Shown here: positions 36,986 through 48,470 of the stretch, one piece after another
Numbering within the stretch: the stretch's first letter is position 1
Layout: the number at the start of each line of letters is the position of its first letter
From: Psettodes erumei
Lineage: Eukaryota; Chordata; Actinopteri; Pleuronectiformes; Psettodidae
DNA length: 64,000 bases
Direction: 5' to 3'
NCBI GenBank assembly: GCA_016785225.1
Contig: JAFBJZ010000616.1
Coordinates: 744,001 to 808,000 of the forward strand
The notes under the pieces: generated by a model
Told to the model about the DNA's origin: nothing
Database searches by the model: none
The model's input: the letters and a program-made list of their open reading frames with translations, nothing else
Translations under genes and position numbers: made by a program

Positions 36986-39900
36986 GTGAGCGGCGAGGTG
37001 GGGAGGTGTGAGTACGCACACCAGTTTGTGTGCGTGTTCAGGCGTGCAGCGGCGGGCGGGCGGGGTTGGGGGGGACTCATGCCTATGCCGGGAAAGGAGG
37101 GCCTAACTGTTCGCCGCATCTCGAGCTATAAATCAGTGCCTTGGTCAACCTGGCCAAGAGCATTTTCAAACCCATTTGCAGAAGATAATGCCAGCTATTC
37201 CTCCCAGCCCCGGGGACGGGAGAGCCAGCCTCATGAATCATTGCCCTTTTAGGGGAGCTGCAGCATGGATCTCACCTTGCCGTGTCCATAGGCTCCTCTC
37301 GACATTTCCTGGTAGGCAGAAACAAAAGGTGGCAGCGAACGGAAACGTTGGAATTATGACAAGGGAGCTCCAAAAGCCAAGTGATGAAGTGCTGAAAACA
37401 GCCAAGTTGTGGTGCGAGCAGTGCCACCTCTGTAGTAAACTATTGTTTTTCTGCTGGGTAAGGATACAATATTGCTAAATAGCTAAAGGGTGAGTAATTT
37501 CTTCCAAAGCTCAGTGGAAATGCAAGAATAATGAGTGAGTATTTTGCATCAGTTCACTGTGTGACATATGTAAATCGCATTTATGTCTGCGTACTGTTGC
37601 CAGGGTACCTGCCAATTTCACTGAGCGAGCACAATGAGATATCATCCCACGGAAAATATAACTCACTGCCGTTATATAGAGAGAGGACGCAGGTTTGGAA
37701 GGAGGTATAAATAAAAGGAAATGGTTGAAAAGGAAGGACCGCGGGCAGCGAGTAAACTGACGAGGCCTCTTCCGTGACAGATAGACCCGACTGCGTTGAA
37801 AGGAGCATAAATCGGCCGGGTCGATGTATCAGCCAATATCTGCTAAGGTGAAGATATATCGGCATCTGAGCGTGTTCGGGCCCAACGAGGAGCCGCAGAG
37901 CAGCCTGAGAATGGAGAAACTCCGTCACCGCCAGATAGTTAGAGCTTTGTGTTTAACCACAACGTTAAGCTCAGACTATAAAACTCTTATTAAAATGCTG
38001 GTTTATGTTGTGATTTTATGTCGGCTCACTAACACTTTCAACTCCAGCTATGAGACTGGAAGACGACTTGACTAAAACGGGCGCACAGGCTGTATTCTTT
38101 TGCTTGAACTGGGAGTTGGGAATATTTCACAAATACAGACTTGCGGGCTGTAATTGTCCACATGACCAGGATTTCCTAAAGGTGTTCAGCGACACGGTTT
38201 AACACCTGAGCGTTTCCGGCTCGCTGGCTCCGGGTTTAACTTCGGGGGAACTGTAAAACGTCCTTTCATAAAACACTCCGTCAGACACGCGGCTTTCTCC
38301 CTGCGGGGGTTTCAACATGTGCCGCTCCTCGTCTGCAAAAACCTGCAGCGGATCAAGCCCGGGATGACGCTCGTTCCGCGTTTCTGCGTGCGATCGGGCG
38401 TGCAGTTAAGGATGTTATGGTGTCATCCCTTAGAAATTTTTCCAGTGCGTTTATGGCACATTTATTTTAATGTGTATTTTATTTTTATGCGCGTGTCTAC
38501 TGTGGCATATGTATTTTGTCAGGCGAACTTTATGTATTTTCTTTTTTGTAAAGCACCATCAGCAATAAACAGTGCAAATGAGCTCAGGCTATAAATGCTA
38601 TGATATGTAGTATTGGCCTTTTTAGTGAATGTGCTTTGTTCATCTGTCCCTGTAAACATAAACATAAAAATAAAATTAAAAATGCTGCAAAGGACAATAA
38701 CCTGTGGACCTTGTTGTAACGGAAAACAGCCTCTCGTACAGTGTCTATAAACATGAAATATACAATAAATTCCATTTATTACAGTTGGAGCCAAATGAGT
38801 TCCCCTCCCACCCCCACCCCCCCGCCACTGTCTAACCCCATGCTGTGATATCCCATTACTCTCTGACTACAGTTGGGAAAATTCAACGTGATTTCAGCGC
38901 CGCTCTACAGCGCGTAACCTTGAAACGTACTTATTGTGAGTCTGATGAATGCTGGTAATGTGCAACGACGCGCTGGGTCATTTATATTATCATAGCCCAT
39001 ATTTATATATAAACAGGATACAGGAAACAACTTATCATTTCGGTCACTGCATTGACATTCCATTAAAGCGAGTTCAAAAGTCCCCGTGCTTCTTCAGTCT
39101 CTCTTACTTCATTTACTCACTCAGAGATAGGAGAGTGGAATAGTAAAACCATACCCCTGATGTTTGAAAGTGGGAGTATGAATTTTTGGGTCTTATCTGG
39201 GGGCCGCTTTCTAACTTTAAATGAATTTTCATCAGTGATGTGACTGTGGATGGACTGGAGTATGGTTAATGGTTCTCATTTTGAGAAAGCTATATGATAA
39301 AAACTAAGCATGCGGGGGGTTATACATCACGAATACTGATGGGCCAACATGCATGTCCCTGTGGGTGGAATGTTTAACGATTTTACTTTGCTTTTAACAG
39401 AGACCCAGAGACTGAAACTCAAATGCACGTTTGTGGCAGATTTGTCTCCGTCTCAAATTTTCAGTTTAAAAATCCGTGTCTCTCGACAGGAGCAAGGACC
39501 TGAAAGATGCATGACGGTTCTTTACTGCCGGACCAGATGAAGCACCCTTCACGGATTTCAGCATTTGCAAAGCGCAAGCTGGAGCCCGCACGGTAAATTA
39601 TTTACAGTAAGTAGCCTCACGCTAAACTCTTTAAATTTTTTGTGCAATTTGAGCCAAGCTGTGAGAACTGCACTCCTCTAAGCCTCGCTCAGCCTTAATT
39701 CAGTCACTGAGTTATTGCATTACGTGGCTTTATTAGAGTCACTCATCTTCACTTGTGTCATATATTTGGGTTTAATCGAATCACGCCGTCTCAAAAAACA
39801 TCTCCGACACCAGCCGTGAAAGCTCGCGAGCAGAGGCCACGGGCCGAGGCCGCGTTCGGACGGCAGCGGGAAAATGGCAGAGGAGGCGCCATCTCTGCAG

Positions 39901-40937
39901 ACGAGAGGGCACAAGTCTTCACACGCAACCCTGTTTATTTCCAAGTGTGCCATTTCTCTTTGCTGTTCTTATTCAGTGCCTGTCCATGAGCTCCAGTGTG
40001 ACACGCTGTCAACGCTAATGGTCTCCGATGGCATCAAGGCTCCGTCATGAGGACACAGTAGGTGCTCAGAGCCAAACGCCTTGGTAGCCCTCCACGGACG
40101 GAGAGCTGTCGTCTCCCTCGCTGCCAAACGGCCCCGCCCCCGCGCCCCTGAAATCCCATCCATCTGCCGCGACCAGCGGGGCAGGCCCAGTGCAAGCTAT
40201 GCACGTTTCTGCTGGAGCCGCTAGTGGCGCCGAGGGTTCCCGGGTCAGAGTCGCCGCTCGCCCGCCATCAACACATGGTCAGCTACTGATCATTTTTGTT
40301 TCCGTACGCACAAAATGGCTTCTGGGTTGTCTTGACACAGTCACGTTAAAGTCGGCCTCGCTTAAAGTTTCCCACCTGCCAATCACGAAGTACCTTTAAC
40401 GCCTCCGTAAGCTAAAAGCCACCTGGTGGGGCGACAAAGTGTCCTGGTGCCAATTTGGAATCCTTTTTCCATCAGCGTGGTTTTTGCACCTGAAAGTGCA
40501 CACAAAATCTCTGTCCGTGCGCGTGTACAACCGTATTCTCGCCAAAAGTGGTAATGGCTCGCACGGCGACCCCCCTGAGGAAAGAAGCTTTTTACAGAAA
40601 AAAAAAAAACGCCCCACAGGGGAAAGAAGTGGCGCGCTGACATCCTTCCAGTGCGAGATGGCATGCGAGACGAGCGGGACGTGTTCTCTGTCTCTCGGAG
40701 GACGGCTGTGCTAGCATGTGCTGCTACTGCTGATGGCCGCTGAGAGTCCGGGCCCAGCTCAGTGTGAAACCTGGCTCCTTTTGTTCAACGCCGGCCACGT
40801 TTCATCCACGCAACCTGCGCGAATTTGTCATTAGGCTTCCGTTTCTGAAGCGTGGAGTGTGTGACATTTAAGTCGAGCCCGATAAGACGGCCGACTGTTT
40901 GACCTTCATGTAATGGTCTGCATCAATTCTGGAACAG

Positions 40938-40940
<3 letters not shown>
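36986..40940. other. Non-coding stretch with CpG-rich parts
   Basis: The parts 37,000-37,110, 38,170-38,410, 39,780-40,300 and 40,560-40,700 are CpG-rich. The part 37,110-37,270 is repeat-free and looks like a candidate conserved block. A FOX-type palindrome GTAAAT-T-ATTTAC lies at 39,593-39,605. A C-rich run lies at 38,806-38,823. No exon is recognised. Confidence 0.4.
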
Positions 40941-40979
<39 letters not shown>

Positions 40980-40991
40980 CGTGTGTGCGTG
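40941..40991. repeat. (GT)n microsatellite
   Basis: Seventeen pure GT units are followed by GC-interrupted units to 40,991. This run explains a histidine/threonine repeat in the overlapping minus-strand frame, which is not a gene. Confidence 0.95.
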
Positions 40992-43900
40992 TTCTAATTA
41001 GATGAGAACCTGAAAAGAATAGGTTGACAGTGACAGGCAGGATGAATGACACCGGCTGCTCCATTTGTCCCCATCCAGTGTTTGTCGAGAATGAAAGAGT
41101 GCGTCGTATATGTGTATACACGTCGTATACTTCTGCTGACTGGGCAGATGTACGGCAAAGGCACTGAGGTCTACCACGCGTGTCGCATGTTTCCTGTAAA
41201 CTCCCCGGTACATTTACCAGTACACAAGATGTGATAAAAGCGTCTCCTGCGCCGTAACCCGGGACGAGCATCCGTACAGAATCTCGGTTTGGACCATAAA
41301 GGAAAGATTTAATAACCCACGAGAGACAACCGTAGAGGACATGAAGCTATTTGAGCTCTAATGATTCATAAAATTCACAGTTGGATTTGATGCATTACAG
41401 CGGCATCACAATTTTATACATTTCCAGCTCTGCAAAAATAGGGACTGCCTGAGATGAGTCTCACATTTCATTTTTTTTTTTTTTTTTTTCAATTTACTTG
41501 AACACTCTGCTTTATGAAAGTATTAAAGTAAAATATTTGAGAGCAGATAATGAAACAATGGAGTTTGGGCCCATTTCAAGCGGTTTCTCAGCAGGACGAC
41601 GCAAAACAAAAGCGGCGCTGCACAATGCAACAAAGGCAGCCGCGTGTGGTGTCAAAACAGGAGATAATCACTTGAGCAGAACAACCACACCGCTGCATTG
41701 TCTCACAGATATCGAGTAAATTGCCTGGTCACTCGTTCGATTCATCAGACGGCAGCAGATCAAGCGCGCGGCGCTGAGTCACGCTGAACTGTTATCCCCC
41801 GAAAAGCACTCGCCGTCACACACCGTCCGTACCGTTTATTAATGTTCCCATGCTAGTCAGGGCCACGCCAGCGTCATCACGCTGCCGGGCGCTGGTTCTG
41901 AAGAGTTCAGAGAAACAGCGAGTCCTCACGTTTGAGAAGTTGTGAAAAAAGTTGTGTCCATCAACTTTAAATCCATTAATGAACCACTTTCAGCTTTACA
42001 ACTTATCTAATGTAGGGGGAGGTGGGGCAGACAAACAACAGTGCGTTACCTTGAGGCACACACCCTTTTTCCTCCTCGACACCAGCTGCAGACACGGCGT
42101 GAGTAAGCGCCTAACTCATCAAGCACGCACCAACCTGTGAGTTCTGTGTTTGGACCAAAAACAATGATTTGTTTTTATCATGGTCCAGCTCGCGATGCTA
42201 CTGACGGTAATACCGGTTTGCTAAACACACCTTCATTCACACCTAAGTATTTGTAATCGCCGACAATAATGGCATAATAATAACAACCATAAATAATAAT
42301 CACACAGACACCTGAGCCGTGTCAGCTGCAGTTAGCATTATGCACAAAGTAAAATGCCTCAAATAACTACTTGTAAATGTCAGTGGACAGAAGGTAAACA
42401 AGCTGGTGGTTATGTAAGTGGGTGTACTAATATGGGAAACTTTGCAACACCTAAAACCAATCTACTCAGATGTGGTTAAAAGTTTTAATTTAGACATCCA
42501 GCACGGTGTGAGATCACAGGCACGACAGATGAATAGCAACAGTCTCTCCGTCTCACTACACACTTTGTTCTGAATACCAATGTGCTGCTAACCGCACGAT
42601 CCTCGACACTGGTCTGAAAGTTCCACTTCTCACATTAGAAGATCCCCCAACAGCGAAGAACAGCAGCGATGTGTTTGAGCCGTCTCGAGTCCTAAACTGA
42701 GGACTCCAAACTTTGACCTAATTCCCATCTCTGATTTCTACATTGTGAGCGTGCAAGAAAACTCCAGTTGAATTAAACAAACGTGAATTCCTCCCAAATG
42801 CCGCCTGTGGTCCACACTTAATCACTCGTGAAATGGTAATTGGTTCACAAAAACAAAAAGTGAAATTATCTTTACCAAACCGGCGCTAAAATGAAGGTAT
42901 GGCACCACTAACGACTTGAACTTAATGCATTCTTTAGTTGCTTCACAATAAAGCCACACTTAATTATCTTTGCCAGGAGGCTTTTCCTGTGAAGAGGCAG
43001 CAGCTAATGTCGAGTTGCAGCCATTAACAGAACACTGACTCCTTCAGGTTCAGCCATCGCACTCCAACTCCTCCGTCTCTACACATTTCTCTCACTGAAG
43101 TCTGCTAATCTTCTACTTTACACATTGCACTGTAATGGGTTGTGTGTGTTTTTTAAGGCTTAGGTGGTAAAAAAATATAATTAAGGAGGCTTGCCCCATT
43201 TACATAATGGCTACCTTCGAACAAACGTTGATGGAGAACAAGTGTAAAAGTGTTCCGAGGTCACGACGCAGCAATTTGCCAGAGCCAATTTTCGCAGAAT
43301 TTGGACTGCGGTTCTGGTTCACATGGCTGGAGGAAGAAAAGGGCTGCATAATTCAAAGCAGAGGGACCCCTATATCTGGGAGGTCCTTCTGTTTAAATGA
43401 AAAACAGACAGAACTGATTAACCTAACATTTGACCTTTCAATTTCATCCATATTCACTACTTCACTCAGCAGCATTAACATACTTTGAAGTAAAAACAAC
43501 AAATCACAAGGAATGGATAAAAATAGGCCTCTCGCGGCGGCGCGAGCCGCTTTTAGGCCGTGCGTCTGTTTCCACTTTCCCCCGTTGCAGGGGTGTCCTG
43601 TAAAACACTGGTGTAAATGGTTTATAATGCCACCAGTGGACTCTGAAATGGGAGACCTGGTTTCAATCAGCAGTCAAATTGCTCCTACATTACCCTCGCA
43701 GACAGAGTAGTAAATCACTCCGAGCGGCGACGTTAAGGAACAAGCATTGTTAAAACTCCACCAAGCGTGCTACTAAGAGCACCCTGTGTCTAAGTGGGGA
43801 TGGGATGCTAAACAGCAGCGGAAGAAAGAGTCATGATGTCTACGCAGAAACTCAGCACATTCTCTATCTATAGAATCCGAATCTTGAAGCCTTCAGTAGC

Positions 43901-45754
43901 TGATCTGATTTGCAGCCATCAACTTCAGCTTGCAGCCTGCCCCCCCATCACAACCAGTTTGAACCAGTTTGCCTGGTTAAAAAGAGTTCTGGTTTCTTAG
44001 TGCCAACGCCCTGACAGTGGGCCAGTGAGGCATCTCGGAGCAGTTATAATCCCCTATAAACCCGAGAAACGCTGATCCCGCCCACCGCAGACCGCCACAC
44101 TACGGGCAAAACCTCTCATTACAACTGCAGGGCCCTGAAATTACCAACATTTCAGCCATATGGAAAGCATGAGAAAGCGTCAGCTGGGACAGGGTTGCGC
44201 CGAGCGGTTTTTCCGCGTGTGGCCACAGAGGGGCCGGAGCCCTTTAAAACAGCGCCACTCGACCGGGCCCCTGCCGGGGAGCACCGACAAACCAGGAAGC
44301 TGAGGCGGACGGTCTGGATAGCAGCCCCAGACCAGGCCAGTGAGGAAATACCCAACGCAGCTCCACACAAGCGCTCACACGAGACAGTTTCCGTAACAGG
44401 AATGATAACCAGCAACTACTGAAACTATCATGTTTTCTGGTGTTGTTTCAGGTTTGTTTACATTGGTACTGGTTCTGTTTTGGTTGTTTCACCACTGAGA
44501 AACAAAACGCTCCTCTGGGTCAAGCTCGTTCGTTGTATATGTTACAAAAAATTATACGGTGAGGAAAAATCCAGCGCTTGAAGTACGCTTGAGTTCAAAC
44601 CCCAGTGCAAACATCACAGTTAAAGAGACTCTAATGTCAGTCAGTTGATGTTTGGTTATTGTTTCTATGTAACCGAGCTTTTGCGGGCATCTAAGCCTCG
44701 CAGATGACGTCACCAGCTAAGAGCCCAGGCGCTCTTTCAAAAGCACCAAATGAACTGCTGTCTCCTCCGGCAAGACACAAAAGAAGAAAGATGTAGTGAG
44801 CCATTGTAGGCCACCCTCTAATCCCTCGGGAGTCATGGAGATTAGGTCAAGTAAATCAAATGTCTTCTCTTGAATCACTTTTGTTTTGCAGTGGTTTGAG
44901 TGGAAACTAGGCCTTGTAGCTTGGGGTAGTGTGCCGATATTCAACAAATAAACACCAGTGCGTATAATGTGCTGAAAAATGTTAACGTGTTTCGCAGAAA
45001 AAGCCAAAAAGTGAAAGATCCAATACGTAATGGCTTTCACAGCCCGCAAAACGAGCGAACAGACAGGAAGACAAACCAGACGACCAGAGTTAGGAAACCC
45101 TGCAGCTTCCCCGCGCTACCCTGCCCATGTGATTGAAGAAAACCTTAATGCTCCAGCAGCATGGCACCGAGCAGGCCTGTCAACACAGGTTTGAGTCGTA
45201 AAATATCCATTCAGCAGATAACCACAGGCAACTCTCAAGCCCCACGTTCAAACAGCACCAGAGAGAGTCGTCTGCTTTGTGAGGGAAATTTCCACGAGCC
45301 TCCACTAATGAGCATGCATTTCTCCAGCGCTGACGAAATAACCTCCACGTGAGAGCTGTAATGTCAGGACGCTTTAATATCAAATGACCCTAAATGTAGA
45401 ATAGAAACGCGCCATGTCAATTTCTTTTCAGCTGGCACGAGCTGAAGGTCAGAAAACCCAAACATGCGGCGGGGGCCTCGGATTCAGTTGCAGAAAGCCT
45501 CTGATGCAATTCCAAGAAACGAGCCCATCCTGTATCATCCCGTTACAGTTTGGCTGGTGGTGAGGTCTCTTCATTGTGTCTGTGACAGTTCTAATCGGAC
45601 TCACGTATTGATAAAGGCTGGCCACGAGGCGACATCAGCGTGTCACCCGCCCTGCTTAAATGGCACACGATCCTGGCTTTAAATAAACCCGCACAGGGCT
45701 GCGGGCTCGATGCAATGCTGAGAATCTCTCTGTATATCCAACCAGTAGGACCCC

Positions 45755-45756
<2 letters not shown>
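40992..45756. other. Non-coding stretch, no gene seen
   Basis: A 19-base T-run lies at 41,471-41,489. Small CpG-rich patches lie at 41,740-41,900 and 44,190-44,360. No exon is recognised and open frames are short. The part 42,160-43,200 is AT-rich. A CRE at 44,705 is listed separately. Confidence 0.45.
44705..44712. promoter_or_regulatory. Full CRE palindrome
   Basis: TGACGTCA, followed by CC, is the canonical CREB/ATF site. It stands alone here, unlike the three-part cluster near 1.37 kb. Confidence 0.3.

Positions 45757-45799
<43 letters not shown>
45757..45799. repeat. (CA)n microsatellite
   Basis: About 21 CA units follow a run of C. Directly visible. Confidence 0.95.
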
Positions 45800-45801
<2 letters not shown>

Positions 45802-46507
45802 CCATTTCAGATATGCTCAACACCTAAAGAGGGCTTCAGGCTATTCAATGCAGTGACAAACCTGTAAAAGAATTGCCAAAATAGGATGGTGATTATAATT
45901 TCAGCTTTAGCCCGAGCATAAAGGAGCACATGCAGAACATGAAGCTGTCTCCGCAGCCCGCGCTGCAGCAGCTGCGGTGATTTGCTTTTTTTTTTTGAGG
46001 GCAGGTGAATGACACATACATGACAGGCGAACAAGAACTCAAACAGCCGTCTGTGGCGACGATAGATAAAGAAACAGCAAAGATTTCATGTTTCCTGAGG
46101 ATGCGCGCGCGCGCGCTCGTGCACGCGTACACGTGAAGTTAAAAAAAAAGAGAGGAGGGGCAGGTTTGGAGGGAGCCGCGGCACCTTACAGCAAATCATT
46201 GTCAACATTAGGTTAAAAAAAAGACTAAATGGGCAAATTATGGCACCGCAATAGATTTCAAGAAACCGGAGTGACGACGACAGGCTCACGCCCCGCAGAC
46301 CACCGCTGCTCCCATTTATCATTTCATTCGAGAGTCTCCGCGGATTTTCCGCTCGGTCGGAGCCTCCGTCCCCGCAAAGACCGTCGGCTCGGCCAACGTG
46401 CCCGCAGCTCAGTTTCAACTCTGCGCAGGTCTGCGTGTCGAAAATCACTTGTGAAATAATAAGTGAAGGAGACGGATCCTCTTGCCCCGCGGCTTTGCCC
46501 CACTCAC

Positions 46508-46720
46508 CTCACAATTACCGCGCGTGTTCGGTCAGACGCACGCCGGATGCATCTTTGCAGCAGACCTGTTATTTCTAACGCCATACCTGCTCTCGTTCGG
46601 CGCTCGCATAAAAGTTGTTAGCCACACATTCGGAGTTAGCGTGAAGAAAAATCAGCAAGCGACGGCGTGCGTGGCTGTCTGGCGTTAGACGGAGCCCAGA
46701 CGGAGCTGACGAACAATATT
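46508..46720 (-). other. Candidate alternative first exon A
   Basis: The 3' end is set by a strong donor (TGTGAG/GTGAGTGGG on the minus strand). The 5' end is a guess; no TATA box or initiator was identified. The sequence is CpG-rich. No convincing start codon and frame crosses the donor, so this would be 5' untranslated sequence. Confidence 0.25.
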
Positions 46721-46921
46721 TAACCGGTACACCTTTTTCAAAGACGGGTTTTTTTTTCAACGTGTTTCAAGTCCGTAAAGCACACCGAACAAACAAATAA
46801 ATCAACGTCGTAATCTCATTTTGAGAAAGTTAGCTTCAGGCAACGCGAGGGGGAGAAAAAAAAACAGCGAGTCAAGTTCAATGGGGGACATTTAGGGAAA
46901 AAAAGATAACGGTGCACTTAC

Positions 46922-47077
46922 TCAATCTCCTCTTTGTCACCGCCGTTGGCATTTCTCTCCTTCTCTGAACCCCGATACGTTTAGTCCTCAGTCTTCAGTC
47001 TGTAGCAAGAAACCCCCCAAAAAATCCACTTCGTGTGTAACGAAAAGCCACGAGACGAGGAGACTCAGCACCAAAAC
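46922..47077 (-). other. Candidate alternative or second exon B
   Basis: On the minus strand a TTCTTC-rich tract ending CCCACTCTCGCAG offers an acceptor before 47,077, and ATTGA/GTAAGTG is a strong donor after 46,922. Near its end an ATG in good context (GAGAAATGCC) starts a frame MPTAVTKRRL that runs into the donor in phase 1. Another frame at the 3' end reads SEKERNANGGDKEEIE but has an upstream stop and no ATG. I recognise neither peptide. Joined in frame to the 43-bp candidate at 12,073-12,115, the ATG frame would stay open, which is suggestive only. Confidence 0.3.
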
Positions 47078-47098
47078 CTGCGAGAGTGGGAAAAATAA

Positions 47099-47122
47099 CG
47101 AAGAAGAAGAAGAAGAAGAAGC
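47099..47122. repeat. (AAG)n microsatellite
   Basis: Seven AAG/GAA units are directly visible. On the minus strand they form part of the pyrimidine tract before the candidate exon B. Confidence 0.9.
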
Positions 47123-47470
47123 GGAGGAAAAAAGATACGAGTCCACCGCCGGAGGAACACGAGGTCCTATCCTGGCCGGCCGACCGGGGGTCGTGGATAC
47201 AAGGATCTATTCGTGGCAGGCTCCCGTGTCTGTCGCTGCTGACGGGTCAACGTCAGCCTTCGCTCAAGTGTTCGGTGTCGCCGCTCGCGTGCGAGGAGGT
47301 GACCCAACAACAACAACAAACAAACAAACACAACCCCCCCGCCGCCACCAATCTTACTTCTTCTCTAGCCAAGTATAAAATTATTTCCTCTTCTCATAAG
47401 TTGATTCGCAGGCGCAAGTCTGCACACGGTCCCCCCACAGAAGGAGCTGTGGAAGGCAGAGTGGAGGTGG

Positions 47471-47500
47471 AGGGGGGGGGGTCGGGCGGGTGGGGGTGGG
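47471..47500 (+). other. G-quadruplex motif
   Basis: Runs of ten, three, three, five and three G, separated by one or two bases, fit the G3-N1-7 quadruplex rule on the plus strand. It lies inside the candidate promoter. If transcription runs leftwards, the G-rich strand is the template. Confidence 0.6.
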
Positions 47501-47709
47501 ACGGAGGAGGTGGAGGGGGGGTGTCGGTACGGCTCTCCCCTCGCAGTCACGCTTCTTTCTGCCTCTGTGGAGAAAACAAATACAGGTCGATCAGCGGGAT
47601 TTTTTTTTCGGACCTCTCGGCTCTTCTTGCCGCTGTGTCCATTCATTCCTACCCCTCAAGCAGTCCTGCGGCCTTTAAAAAAAACTGCACCGAGCAGAAG
47701 GGGATCTGA

Positions 47710-48470
47710 AACCTGAAATCTTTTTTTTTTTTTTCCCTCTGTTTGCATTAAACACCTGTTCGGAAAGAGCTAGTTAACCCACATATAGCAACTGTGACAG
47801 GAAGGAGGAAGCACAGCCCAGGGTAAATACAGACTCCATCATACACGCTCTCATTAAGACAGTGGAATTAAACTATGCCTTCATTTTCCTGGGGAGCCCC
47901 ACCAGCTAATCCAGGTGGTCCCCAGGCCCCACCCCGGGAGCCTCTGCAACAGGAAAAGCCATGAATCATCACTGAGAATAGAACATTTATAAATACTGCC
48001 CCATTATCCCCATTTTCTCCAGCAAAATAAATGCACCTACGGCCCCGCTCCTCATCCTCATCCTTGCTTTCACCTTGTGAGGTGCTCGGGACAAGGCTGT
48101 GATTTATAATTTATAAGTGCAGGCCAACTTTCTGGCTCTTTCACCAGTACTTGAAATTGTTTTTTTTTTTAAGACAACCTTGGGAGAAGACTGCAGGAGA
48201 CATTCCCTACTGCTCAGTGACACACAGGCATGTTTAACAAGCTGCCTTTTCACAAAGAACGCCATTGTGATTTTGCAACCTGTTTGCTTTTAAATATTAA
48301 GAAAGATATAAAGAGAGACCCCGGCTGCCCAGCCCTTGCAGCTGAACTGTAAGTTTCATATTTAAAAGAGCTCTGGGGAAATATTTAAAATAAAGATTTG
48401 GCATATCCAAAGGAATCGCAACCCACCAGCAATCAAGGACAGATTTTGGCAACTGCAGAATTCACAAGTG
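47710..48470. other. Candidate conserved non-coding block
   Basis: After a T-run at 47,721-47,734 the sequence becomes CpG-poor, repeat-free and rich in short AT-cores (CATTAAG, TTATAATTTATAAG, TTTATAAATAC). There is no coding frame. Its place next to the candidate promoter would suit a proximal enhancer. Conservation is predicted, not shown. Confidence 0.35.

Larger units (their letters stand above)
46090..47660 (-). promoter_or_regulatory. Largest CpG-rich block, candidate promoter
   Basis: This is the longest CpG-rich stretch of the window. It contains a CG-alternating run (46,103-46,116), homopurine and homopyrimidine tracts, an (AAG)n repeat and a G-quadruplex motif. On the minus strand it has two strong splice donors, TGTGAG/GTGAGTG after 46,508 and ATTGA/GTAAGTG after 46,922. 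Alternative first exons in one CpG island are common for vertebrate developmental genes. It lies where CpG-rich sequence on the left meets CpG-poor, repeat-bearing sequence on the right. Direction and promoter status are inferred; a plus-strand 207-codon frame through it is low complexity and is not called. Confidence 0.4.

Noticed and set aside
47086..47709. Plus-strand frame of 207 codons starting with a lysine run
   Set aside because: It begins without ATG, runs through (AAG)n and G-rich low complexity, and other frames are open too. Composition artefact of the candidate promoter.
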